Origin: an uncultured Acidobacteriia bacterium
GTDB lineage: Bacteria; Acidobacteriota; Terriglobia; Bryobacterales; Bryobacteraceae
Length of the DNA stretch: 64,000 nt
Direction: 5' to 3'
NCBI GenBank assembly: GCA_903923395.1
Contig: CAIXXM010000083.1
Span: 1 to 64,000, forward strand
The first letter of the stretch is position 1. Each line of letters starts with the position of its first letter. The notes under the pieces are model-generated. The model was given only the letters and a program-made list of their open reading frames with translations. It searched no databases and was not told where the DNA came from. The translations under genes were made by a program, and so were the position numbers. Below, in pieces: positions 1 to 7,029 of the stretch.

Positions 1-1
1 A

Positions 2-637
2 AGCAAATTACTGCGGGTGCTACAGCAGAAAGAAGTCGAGAGGCTGGGCGGCAATGGCACAGTACAACTGGACATCCGGATTGTTGCTGCGACAAATGCG
101 AAGCTGGAGCAGATGGTTCGGCAGGGAACATTCCGCCAGGACCTCTACTACCGGTTAAACGTTGTCCGGCTGGAACTTGCACCGCTCCGGAACAGACAGG
201 AAGACATTCCGCTGCTCGCGATGCGTTTTCTGCAAAAAGCCTGCGCGGCGGAGCGAGTCCCTTGGAAGTGCTTCGACAGTAGTGCGATCGAGGCTCTCCG
301 GGATCATGACTGGCCGGGAAATGTGCGTGAATTGGAGAACTCGATTGAGGCCGCGGTGGCACTGAGCGGAGACCGCCGCGTGCTGACCGAGGCAGACTTT
401 GACCGTCCCGGTCCGTTCCCGGTGCAATCGTCCCGAACGATGGAAGGCGACCTGCCGTCGAGAGGGTTCGAATACAACAGGGCACTCGAAGAATTTGAGC
501 GGGACCTGCTCAGCCGGGCGCTGGCAAAAGTCCGGGGCAATAAGACGGCGGCTGCACAATTGCTCGGCCTGAAACGGACTACCCTCGCCGCCAAACTTCG
601 AATCCTCGAAAATAGAATGCCCCGGCTGGTTGCCTGA
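2..637 (+). CDS. Sigma-54-dependent transcriptional activator, 5' truncated by window edge
   Basis: This is the C-terminal part of an AAA+ enhancer-binding protein that remodels sigma-54 RNA polymerase. The frame is open to the first base and residues before the internal GTG at 17 (SKLLRV) still match the family, so the true start lies outside the window. Visible parts are the end of the AAA+ domain (LGGNGTVQLDIRIVAATN, then FRQDLYYRLNVV and the sensor-2 motif WPGNVREL) and a C-terminal Fis-type helix-turn-helix (NKTAAAQLLGLKRTTLAAKL). The N-terminal receiver or GAF domain, if any, is not visible, so FlrC, FleQ or FlbD identity cannot be decided. Its place beside the chemotaxis genes, with convergent orientation, suggests a flagellar regulator. 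Family assignment is secure; the role is inferred. Confidence 0.93.
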   Translation, partial: SKLLRVLQQKEVERLGGNGTVQLDIRIVAATNAKLEQMVRQGTFRQDLYYRLNVVRLELAPLRNRQEDIPLLAMRFLQKACAAERVPWKCFDSSAIEALRDHDWPGNVRELENSIEAAVALSGDRRVLTEADFDRPGPFPVQSSRTMEGDLPSRGFEYNRALEEFERDLLSRALAKVRGNKTAAAQLLGLKRTTLAAKLRILENRMPRLVA

Positions 638-653
638 CCTATAAGCAGGGGCG

Positions 654-1073
654 TCAATTGCGGAGTTCCAGTGCCAGGCCCAAATCGATAGCTTCTCCCG
701 CAACAGAGAAACAGCATTGGTATTCCCCGTCGGCGGCAATCGGTTCGGGCAGTCCCAGATGGTAGTGCCGCCCGGGCGCAATACCGGCCAGCGCGGTACC
801 GCAAATGACATTCGCCAGTTCCAGAGTGAAGAGTCTGGTCTGCTCCGCGGTCACTTCGTCCGAGTCCGTTCCAAGGAAATCCGCAGCAAGCTGTTTTGCC
901 AAATCTTGTTCGAGTACGAGCTTGAGGGTTCCTTCTACTTCACCTCCGAAACTGATGGCAGCACCGGCGGCATCCGCTAAATGTCCAGATCCGCGGTACT
1001 CCGGTGCTGCGAAGCACATGGAGCCAAGCACCTCCGCTGCGGACTCTTCCAAAACCGTATCCCAGCTATTCAC
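654..1073 (-). CDS. cheX: CheX/CheC-type chemotaxis phosphatase
   Basis: About 139 residues. The phosphatase signature of the CheX/CheC/FliY family, ExxNxxxG, is present as ELANVICG, after an amphipathic first half. Members of this family dephosphorylate CheY-P. I place the start at the GTG at 1073, because GTGA there overlaps the TGA of the upstream cheY, a typical coupled junction; a second GTG at 1076 is equally possible. Longer upstream extension reads through cheY in another frame and looks non-coding. It is the last gene of the che series (cheA, cheR, cheD, cheY, cheX). There is only one copy of the motif, which fits CheX better than CheC (usually two), but no partner was modelled. Confidence 0.78.
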   Translation of the reverse strand: MNSWDTVLEESAAEVLGSMCFAAPEYRGSGHLADAAGAAISFGGEVEGTLKLVLEQDLAKQLAADFLGTDSDEVTAEQTRLFTLELANVICGTALAGIAPGRHYHLGLPEPIAADGEYQCCFSVAGEAIDLGLALELRN

Positions 1074-1477
1074 CACGCGCTCCTTTCCATGACGAGTTCC
1101 GGTGCATCCGCGGTCATGCGCTCCAACTGCTGACGAAGGTCCTCTGGACGGACGGGTTTGCGAAGGCAAGCCTGTACATTCGCGTGCCGAAGCAGACTCT
1201 CCGCTCTGTTCTGCTCGCTATCTGCAGTCAGGATCACCACGGGAATTTCGCACAGAACTTTGTCCAGCAACAGTGCCTCCACCATTTCCTCACCGCTCAT
1301 CTCGGGCATGTTCAAATCCGTGATGATCAAATCGGGCATTAACTCCCTTGCGGCCTGTATGCCGGAACGTCCATTGTCGGCGTGGTGAACAGAGACCTCG
1401 AATTCAGTCATGGAAAGACTGCGGGCCACGAACTGCCTCATGAGAGGGGAATCGTCCACTAATAGAATCTTCAACAT
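1070..1477 (-). CDS. cheY: CheY-like single-domain response regulator
   Basis: Receiver domain with all switch residues: the acidic pair in LLVDDS, the phospho-acceptor Asp in IITDLNMP, the Thr in VILTAD and the Lys in LRKPVRP. No output domain follows, only a short tail. I prefer the ATG at 1477 because GGAGAA lies 9-10 bases upstream of it; the alternative ATG at 1492 directly abuts the cheD stop and has no clear ribosome binding site. It lies between cheD and cheX, so a CheA-phosphorylated motor-switch or adaptation regulator is the natural reading. The chain is slightly longer than classical CheY (about 135 against 120-130 residues). Confidence 0.9.
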   Translation of the reverse strand: MLKILLVDDSPLMRQFVARSLSMTEFEVSVHHADNGRSGIQAARELMPDLIITDLNMPEMSGEEMVEALLLDKVLCEIPVVILTADSEQNRAESLLRHANVQACLRKPVRPEDLRQQLERMTADAPELVMERSAW

Positions 1478-1492
1478 ATTCAGCTTCTCCAT

Positions 1493-2032
1493 TCATCCAA
1501 CGCGGGAAGGCCCCAGCAGTATCTTGTTACGGTCACCGCCCGTCTTCATATCCACCTGACCGGAACGGATATCGAGGCGGACAGACCGTGAATCAGAACC
1601 ACCCACATCTTCGGCATCGATAAGCACCCCGAGTTGCCACAAAGCGCGTTTGACCGCCATCTGATTTTTCTTGCCAATTTCAAAATGCGAAGAGTGCTCC
1701 AGCATGCTGGCACCGCCTGCGATGCAACAGCGCAGCGTTCGCTTGCTGCTGCCCTCGCGAAGCAGCCGTTGAAACATCGCCGGCAACCCGGTATCCGCAT
1801 AGACGAAGGGATTGCGCAGTGCTCTTTCCTTGTCCATTTTGGAGTCAGGCAGCATGACATGAACCAGGCCTCCAATCCGGAGCCGCCAATCATGCCAGAT
1901 CACGGCGACACATGACCCGAGGGCAAACGTAACCACATATTCCGTTGGCGGTTTCACAAAACGCCCGTCGCCCACACCAACAACGACACTGGTGTCCAGG
2001 CTGGCGCCCATACTTGGTGGTGCAGCTGTCAT
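1493..2032 (-). CDS. cheD: Chemoreceptor glutamine deamidase CheD
   Basis: About 179 residues. The deamidase core is visible: TFALGSCVAV supplies the catalytic Cys and preceding Thr, and GGLVHVMLPDS supplies the catalytic His; a later GGASML segment is also typical. CheD deamidates receptor glutamines and, in Bacillus/Thermotoga-type systems, interacts with CheC. Start chosen at the ATG at 2032, two bases after the cheR stop; the upstream in-frame extension runs inside cheR. It occurs with CheX rather than a visible CheC or CheB, so adaptation here probably depends on deamidation and on CheR/CheB-type methylation genes located elsewhere. Confidence 0.93.
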   Translation of the reverse strand: MTAAPPSMGASLDTSVVVGVGDGRFVKPPTEYVVTFALGSCVAVIWHDWRLRIGGLVHVMLPDSKMDKERALRNPFVYADTGLPAMFQRLLREGSSKRTLRCCIAGGASMLEHSSHFEIGKKNQMAVKRALWQLGVLIDAEDVGGSDSRSVRLDIRSGQVDMKTGGDRNKILLGPSRVG

Positions 2033-2034
2033 GG

Positions 2035-2850
2035 TTATGACACCTTCCGGTAAATTGCGGGTTTTACGTACGCAAGGGAATCGGGCAGCCGCAGCAGGCT
2101 CTCTGAGTGCCCGGTGAAAAGATATCCCCCGGGATGGAGCCGCGCCGCGAGCTTTGCGACGAGTTGCTCCTGCGTATCCCGCTCGAAGTAGATCATCACA
2201 TTCCGGCAAAAAACGACATGAAAGCGGCCCAGCATTTCGACCGGCGTGAGCAAATTCAGCGGCTGGAATTTGACCAGACGGCGGACCGCAGGGGACACCG
2301 TGACTTTGCCTGGCTTTCCTGAAGACGGGCGGACCAGATAGCGTGCACGGAATGAAGCATCCAGACCATTCAGGCGGGCTTCTTCGTACTCGCCCCGTTC
2401 CGCTTCAGCTAAAGCGCTCCGCGAAATATCCGTCGCAAGGATCTCGATATTTTGGACACCTGATTCCTGGGCAAGCATCGCGATCGAGTAAGGTTCTTCT
2501 CCCGTCGCGCAAGCTGATGACCAGATGCGTAACTGCCCCGGAACATGTCCAAATACTTCCCGCTGCAAGAACGAGAAGTGTTCTGCCTCCCGGAAGAACC
2601 AAGTGTGATTGGTTGTCAAACAATCGATCAATTCAACCCACTCCTGCCCACCGGGCCGCTTGGCGAGCAAATCCAGGTATCCGGCATACGAACCCCAGCC
2701 GTTGCGGCGCAACAGCCTTTCGAGGCGGCTCGAAACCATCGCCTTCTTGGTCGCCTGCAAGCTGATGCCACAGGTCGTACGCGCAAGATGACGGAACCTT
2801 TCAAATTCCACATCAGTCAGTGGTGCGATTTCCTGTCTGGTCTGCAGCAA
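2035..2850 (-). CDS. cheR: Chemotaxis protein methyltransferase CheR
   Basis: 271 residues, normal family length. It has the helical N-terminal CheR domain (about 1-80) and a SAM-dependent methyltransferase domain. The AdoMet-binding motif SSACATGEEPYSIAM, the acidic loop ILATDIS and the late motif FCRNVMIYF are clear. It methylates glutamates of chemoreceptors in the cytoplasm. It sits 9 bases downstream of cheA and 2 bases upstream of cheD, so transcriptional coupling is likely. No pentapeptide-binding or TPR extension is present. Confidence 0.96.
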   Translation of the reverse strand: MLQTRQEIAPLTDVEFERFRHLARTTCGISLQATKKAMVSSRLERLLRRNGWGSYAGYLDLLAKRPGGQEWVELIDCLTTNHTWFFREAEHFSFLQREVFGHVPGQLRIWSSACATGEEPYSIAMLAQESGVQNIEILATDISRSALAEAERGEYEEARLNGLDASFRARYLVRPSSGKPGKVTVSPAVRRLVKFQPLNLLTPVEMLGRFHVVFCRNVMIYFERDTQEQLVAKLAARLHPGGYLFTGHSESLLRLPDSLAYVKPAIYRKVS

Positions 2851-2859
2851 AGTTTCCCC

Positions 2860-4878
2860 TTAGCGAAGCGCGTTGACATCCAGAATCAATCCAACCCGGC
2901 CATCGCCGAGAATGGCACCACCGGCAATGGCGGGGACATCGCGGAATGTCTTGCCGAGGTTCTTGATGACGACTTCCTGCTTGCCAATCAACTGGTCGAC
3001 CGCGATACAGAAGATTTGGTCCCGCGCTTCCGCCACGATCAGAATTCCTGGATTCGCATTTCCATCAGCGACACCAAACAGTCTGGAGAGCCGCACCAGC
3101 GGAAGCAGTTTCTCCCGGAACAGTGCCGCCTCCGCACGATTCTCGATCGTCACGATGGCATCGGGGTTCGGCGAGAACATCTCACGCACGGCAAACATCG
3201 GCAGAATGTAGCGTTGTGACCCGACGCCAACAACCAGTCCGTCAATAATCGCCAGCGTCAGCGGCAGGCGAAGCGTGAACGTACAGCCCTGACCGAGAAC
3301 AGAGCGGATGTCAATCCTGCCGCGCAGCCGCTGAATGTGCTTTTTCACCACATCCATACCGACACCGCGACCGGACAAGTCAGTAACTTTCGCTGCCGTT
3401 GAGAAGCCGGGCTCGAAGATCAACTTGAAGATATCTGCATCTTCAGGAGTTTGATCTGGAGCGAGCAGTCCGACGCGGCGCGCCTTCGCGAGAATCCGGT
3501 CTTTGTCGAGTCCTTTGCCGTTGTCAGAGATCTCAATGACAATGTCGCCGGCATCATGCAGAGCCTTGAGAGTAACCGTACCGGACTCTGACTTGCCCGC
3601 GGCAAGACGCTCCGATTTCGATTCCAGGCCATGATCCACTGCATTGCGGATCATGTGCACCATCGGATCAGCCAGTTCCTCCACGATCGTGCGGTCGAGT
3701 TCCACATCATCGCCGGCGGTAACCAGTTCGACCTGTTTGCCCGATTTCCGGCTCAAGTCACGTACAAGCCGGGTCATCTTTCGGAATAAGACACCCACGG
3801 GCACCATGCGCATCGACATCGAGGTCTTTTGTACTTCCTCGACAACACGGGCCAGTTGCGCAAGATTCCGCGAAAGCACAGGATCTTGTCCAGTTGCGAT
3901 GCCAGTGTCATTCCGCACAACAGACTCGGTAATCACCAGTTCGCCGACCATATCGATCAAGTACTCCAGCTTGGCGGTATCGATCCGCACCACGCCGGTT
4001 TCATTGGATTTTTTCGAGACTTCCGCCGTTGAACCACTGTCCCCGGCAGCCTCCGGTTCAGCTAAGGGCGCGACAGCCTGCGACGGCAGCGGGAGGGTTT
4101 GCCCGGACTCACTCACAGGTTCCACTTCGGACGCTACTACAGGAACTTCCAATACCGGGGCCTGCGCGACAGGCTTCGGCGAGCCCTGTGGTCTGGCATA
4201 ACGGGCTAGATTGGAAAGCAAGGAACGGCTTGCTCTCGGCAGACCTCCCAGCGGGAGTTCCCCGATTTGATTGAGCATGGAGTTCAGGACATCGGCGGAT
4301 TGCAGAATGAGATCCGTCAACTCTGCGTGCAAGGCAAGGGCCCCGCTGCGAACCAAGTCCAACACACTTTCGGTTTCATGGGCCAGTTCCTGGATGGAAT
4401 GTGCCCCAAGAAACGCGGCCAATCCTTTAATGGTGTGGAAGGAGCGAAAGACGGCATGAAGAGCGTCCTTGTCATCCGGCGCTCTTTCGAGCGCCAGCAA
4501 ACCGCTCTCCACATTCGACAAGTGTTCCCGTGACTCAACCAGAAACTCCTGCACCAGTTCGGGATCTTCCGCAAGTTCATTGCTGAGTGCTTCAATGTCC
4601 GAAGACCGCGAAGAACGGAGACTCTGATCCAAACGCAACAGCACTTCCCGGAAATGCTCCGCAACATCCAGAGACGAGCCTGCCCCGGAGAGAGCCCGCA
4701 GATCATTGCAAATGCTTTCCTCCAGTTGGGAGTTGGTCGCATCCGCGCTCAGTATCTCCCTGGCGAGCGCCGACAACACGGCGAAGGATTGTGTAATCTG
4801 CGCCTCTCCAACAACTTCCTGCTGTGCCGCCAGAGCAGCGTGAACTGATTCAATTAATTGTTCCCTGAGATCCGTCAT
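2860..4878 (-). CDS. cheA: Chemotaxis histidine kinase CheA
   Basis: 672 residues. Layout seen: an unusual helical region of about 100 residues; an HPt domain (about 105-210) with phospho-acceptor His148 in RSFHTIKG; a Pro/Ala/Glu-rich linker (about 215-298); a dimerisation domain (about 298-365); an HATPase domain (about 366-540) with HMIRNAVDHGLE, SDNGKGLD and GRGVGMDVVK; and a C-terminal CheW-like domain (about 545-672). No CheY-binding P2 domain is recognisable in the linker. It autophosphorylates and passes phosphate to CheY in receptor arrays. A candidate sigma-28 promoter and nested inverted repeats lie in the 114 bases upstream, suggesting it starts its own transcript (cheA-cheR-cheD-cheY-cheX). 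Confidence 0.97.
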   Translation of the reverse strand: MTDLREQLIESVHAALAAQQEVVGEAQITQSFAVLSALAREILSADATNSQLEESICNDLRALSGAGSSLDVAEHFREVLLRLDQSLRSSRSSDIEALSNELAEDPELVQEFLVESREHLSNVESGLLALERAPDDKDALHAVFRSFHTIKGLAAFLGAHSIQELAHETESVLDLVRSGALALHAELTDLILQSADVLNSMLNQIGELPLGGLPRASRSLLSNLARYARPQGSPKPVAQAPVLEVPVVASEVEPVSESGQTLPLPSQAVAPLAEPEAAGDSGSTAEVSKKSNETGVVRIDTAKLEYLIDMVGELVITESVVRNDTGIATGQDPVLSRNLAQLARVVEEVQKTSMSMRMVPVGVLFRKMTRLVRDLSRKSGKQVELVTAGDDVELDRTIVEELADPMVHMIRNAVDHGLESKSERLAAGKSESGTVTLKALHDAGDIVIEISDNGKGLDKDRILAKARRVGLLAPDQTPEDADIFKLIFEPGFSTAAKVTDLSGRGVGMDVVKKHIQRLRGRIDIRSVLGQGCTFTLRLPLTLAIIDGLVVGVGSQRYILPMFAVREMFSPNPDAIVTIENRAEAALFREKLLPLVRLSRLFGVADGNANPGILIVAEARDQIFCIAVDQLIGKQEVVIKNLGKTFRDVPAIAGGAILGDGRVGLILDVNALR

Positions 4879-4908
4879 ATCGAAGCCGCCGGCAAAGTCT
4901 CCATCCGA

Positions 4909-4969
4909 ATATCCATTGGTCGCTTGCTACCGGGGTTCGATAGAACAACCATCCCCGGACAATGGATAT
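4909..4969. repeat. Nested inverted repeat in the cheA leader
   Basis: Perfect 10-bp arms ATATCCATTG (4909-4918) and CAATGGATAT (4960-4969) enclose a second stem, CCGGGGTT (4930-4937) against AACC plus CCCCGG (4947-4958, with an AT bulge). The element fills the gap between cheA and the upstream gene and lies just downstream of the predicted -10 box, so it would fold in the cheA 5' leader. It could be an attenuator, an mRNA stabiliser, or a terminator of the upstream transcript; no T-run follows on the minus strand, which argues against a simple terminator. Confidence 0.6.
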
Positions 4970-4995
4970 ATCGGCAGAGTGCTGCCATTGCATTA
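4968..4995 (-). promoter_or_regulatory. Candidate sigma-28 (FliA) promoter of cheA
   Basis: On the minus strand a -10 element GCCGATAT (4975-4968) is preceded, 16 bases upstream, by TAAT (4995-4992), close to the FliA consensus TAAA-N15-GCCGATAA. It would start transcription near 4961, about 80 bases before cheA. The same signature recurs before fliK, fliS and the second cheY, which raises confidence. Confidence 0.55.
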
Positions 4996-5388
4996 GCGTG
5001 CTTCTAAGGATCCTGCAAGAATTCCTTGCACACGGGCGAGCAGACGGACTTCATTCCTGGGAAGTTCCATGCGCTTGGAAACGGCATCGGGCTGTAGACC
5101 ACTTCGCAAGTGCGCCAGAACTTCCTGCCGCACCAGCTTCACTGACCCGTTCCGCCCGAGAATCGAATCCTGCTGCTGGCGGGCCTGCTGCAAATCCAAC
5201 AGCAATTGTTCTGATTTTTCCTGGCGGTTGTCCCAAGCCTGGCATTGCAGTTCCTGTTCGGACCGGAACTCCGCCCAAAGCGTCGCCTGTTCCTGACGGG
5301 CAGCGCGCAACCGCAACACGAGCGCAAGGCAGCCAAACCCCGCCGCCAAGCCCGGAACCCAGGCGCCCCACAATACAAATTCATTCAT
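4993..5388 (-). CDS. Membrane-anchored coiled-coil protein with C-terminal HTH-like segment (DUF2802/DUF6115-like)
   Basis: 131 residues, function unknown. An N-terminal membrane segment (about 5-27) is followed by a Gln/Glu-rich coiled coil (about 30-80) and a small helical module at the C terminus (VLAHLRSGLQPDAVSKRMELPRNEVRLLARV) that resembles the short helix-turn-helix-like tail of DUF2802 and DUF6115 proteins often found among flagellar genes. It lies between the FliY/FliN-like switch protein and cheA, 31 bases after the former stops. The orientation of the membrane segment would put the coiled coil in the cytoplasm. Family resemblance is from pattern only; the role is unknown. Confidence 0.72.
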   Translation of the reverse strand: MNEFVLWGAWVPGLAAGFGCLALVLRLRAARQEQATLWAEFRSEQELQCQAWDNRQEKSEQLLLDLQQARQQQDSILGRNGSVKLVRQEVLAHLRSGLQPDAVSKRMELPRNEVRLLARVQGILAGSLEAR

Positions 5389-5419
5389 TCGCGGCCATCC
5401 TTCTCTTAGGTTTGCGGCT

Positions 5420-6256
5420 CTAGGGTTTGCGGGATGTTACGCCCGTCAAATCCGACACACCCGTCCGAAGACGGTCCTCCCGGCTCGCCAACTGGCGAAT
5501 GCGCACGCCATAATTGCCATCCACGACGACCACATCTCCGCGTGCGATCACACAGTCATTCACGACGACATCCACGGGTTCCGCAACGAAACGGTCCAGT
5601 TCCACAATCGAACCCGTGTTCAACTTCAACACCTCGCGCAGCTGCAATGAAGTCTTGCCGAACGAGACACTGATGGGCAAAGCCACATCGAGAAGCAAAT
5701 CAAATGTCTTCGAAACACCGGACCGCACCGCACTCTTCGGACGGTCAAGCACCTCTGCAAAAGCAGTCGGATCGAAGACCGAAACCAGATCAGCCGCGAA
5801 AGCGACCAGGATCTTCCATTGCGCGGACTCCCCCTGCAGTTCGATGCTCAGCCAGGACAGGCCGGCCGGGGGCTCGGCGATATCGATCCCGCTCTTTGCC
5901 GTCACCTCCCGGCGAACATCCGCGGTCAGTGCCGCAGCAAATGCCGAGAGGCTTTGCTGAATGACCTCACTCCAGGTGGAACGCTGATCATCCTCGGTCA
6001 CTGAGTCAAGCCCGGCGCTCGTCAATACTCCGGTTGTAATCTGCGTCCAGCTTTCTTCCGGCGCATAGACCCAGACGGCAGGATCCGGAACAATCGACAA
6101 CTTCTGTTGCCAGAGGATGGATTTCGCCGCGGTAACGAGCGTCGCCTGCTCCCCACCCGAGGTAGCAGCCACCGCTTGCCCCAGCAGCATTTCCAAAGTG
6201 CGGGCGAAGGCCCCCGCCACCATGTCACGAAGACGAAGCAGATCGTTGTCAGCCAT
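5420..6256 (-). CDS. Flagellar motor switch protein, FliY/FliN type with N-terminal extension
   Basis: About 278 residues. The last 80 or so residues are a SpoA/FliN C-terminal domain (VALPISVSFGKTSLQLREVLKLNTGSIVELDRF, then VIARGDVVVVDGNYGVRI; motifs abbreviated by position about 190-265). The first 180 residues have the size of a CheC-like domain, as in FliY, but the ExxNxxxG phosphatase motif is not evident. It should form part of the C-ring that binds CheY-P and sets rotation. Start placed at the ATG at 6256, with GGAG six bases upstream; an upstream in-frame ATG would overlap fliA. A second, short FliN is encoded at 13257-13505. Calling it FliY, a FliM remnant or a second FliN is open. 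Confidence 0.85.
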   Translation of the reverse strand: MADNDLLRLRDMVAGAFARTLEMLLGQAVAATSGGEQATLVTAAKSILWQQKLSIVPDPAVWVYAPEESWTQITTGVLTSAGLDSVTEDDQRSTWSEVIQQSLSAFAAALTADVRREVTAKSGIDIAEPPAGLSWLSIELQGESAQWKILVAFAADLVSVFDPTAFAEVLDRPKSAVRSGVSKTFDLLLDVALPISVSFGKTSLQLREVLKLNTGSIVELDRFVAEPVDVVVNDCVIARGDVVVVDGNYGVRIRQLASREDRLRTGVSDLTGVTSRKP

Positions 6257-6258
6257 AT

Positions 6259-7014
6259 TTAACTCCGCACCCCCGGCCATCTCTTGCCGATCGCAGCCCG
6301 CAGGCGCAGCACGGCCTGACTCTTAATCTGAGAGACTCTGGAAAGATGCACGTCCATCATTTCCGCGATCTCCTTTAGCGTCAATTCTTCGTAAAAGTAG
6401 AGACTCAACACCGTCCGTTCCACCTTCGGAATCCTATCGATGCATTCGGCGAGCAACCCTTCCAACTGGCTGCGCTCCACCAGAACCGCCGGAGAATCTT
6501 CCCCCGCGGAAGCCATATACTTCAACTCCCGTGCTTCACCGGAAGGCGAAGTAAGAAAATCGATCTCTCCAATATTCAGCCCGTCTACTTCGTTCAACTG
6601 CTGCCGGTATTCCTCTACGGAAAGCCCCAGTTCCAAGGCGATCTCTTCCTCTTGAGGACTTCGACCGAACTTTTGTTCCAGCCTGGCGATCGCGGACTCC
6701 AGTTCCCGTGCCTGTTTCCGCTTCTGGCGCGGAGCCCAATCCAATTCGCGCAGACTGTCCAGGATTGCCCCGCGAATCCGGAACTCCGCGTAGGTCTTCA
6801 GTTTGACGTTCTGGCGGGGATCAAAATTGTCAATGGCGGCGATCAGACCGAGCGTTCCCGCCGACACCAGATCATCGAAGTTGGCAGTTTCAGGAAGCCT
6901 TTCATGAATCTTCCGGGCAATCAGACGCACCTGTGGCAGGTGATGGAGGATGAGCCTTTCGCGCTCCGCCTCCGAGATCGCCGCCACCGGATATAGATAT
7001 GCTGCCGCCGCCAT
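6259..7014 (-). CDS. fliA: Flagellar RNA polymerase sigma factor FliA (sigma-28)
   Basis: 251 residues. Region 2 (about 25-95: HLPQVRLIARKIHERLP, FDDLVSAGTLGLIAAIDNFDP, TYAEFRIRGAILDSLREL), region 3 (RSPQEEEIALELGLSVEEY) and region 4 (LSLYFYEELTLKEIAEMMDVHLSRVSQIKS) all match the FliA/WhiG group. It directs RNA polymerase to late flagellar and chemotaxis promoters; four such promoter-like sites occur in this window. It follows flhF by 15 bases and precedes the switch protein by 2. No FlgM anti-sigma gene is visible in the window. Confidence 0.96.
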   Translation of the reverse strand: MAAAAYLYPVAAISEAERERLILHHLPQVRLIARKIHERLPETANFDDLVSAGTLGLIAAIDNFDPRQNVKLKTYAEFRIRGAILDSLRELDWAPRQKRKQARELESAIARLEQKFGRSPQEEEIALELGLSVEEYRQQLNEVDGLNIGEIDFLTSPSGEARELKYMASAGEDSPAVLVERSQLEGLLAECIDRIPKVERTVLSLYFYEELTLKEIAEMMDVHLSRVSQIKSQAVLRLRAAIGKRWPGVRS

Positions 7015-7029
7015 ATTTTCCGTTCTGCC

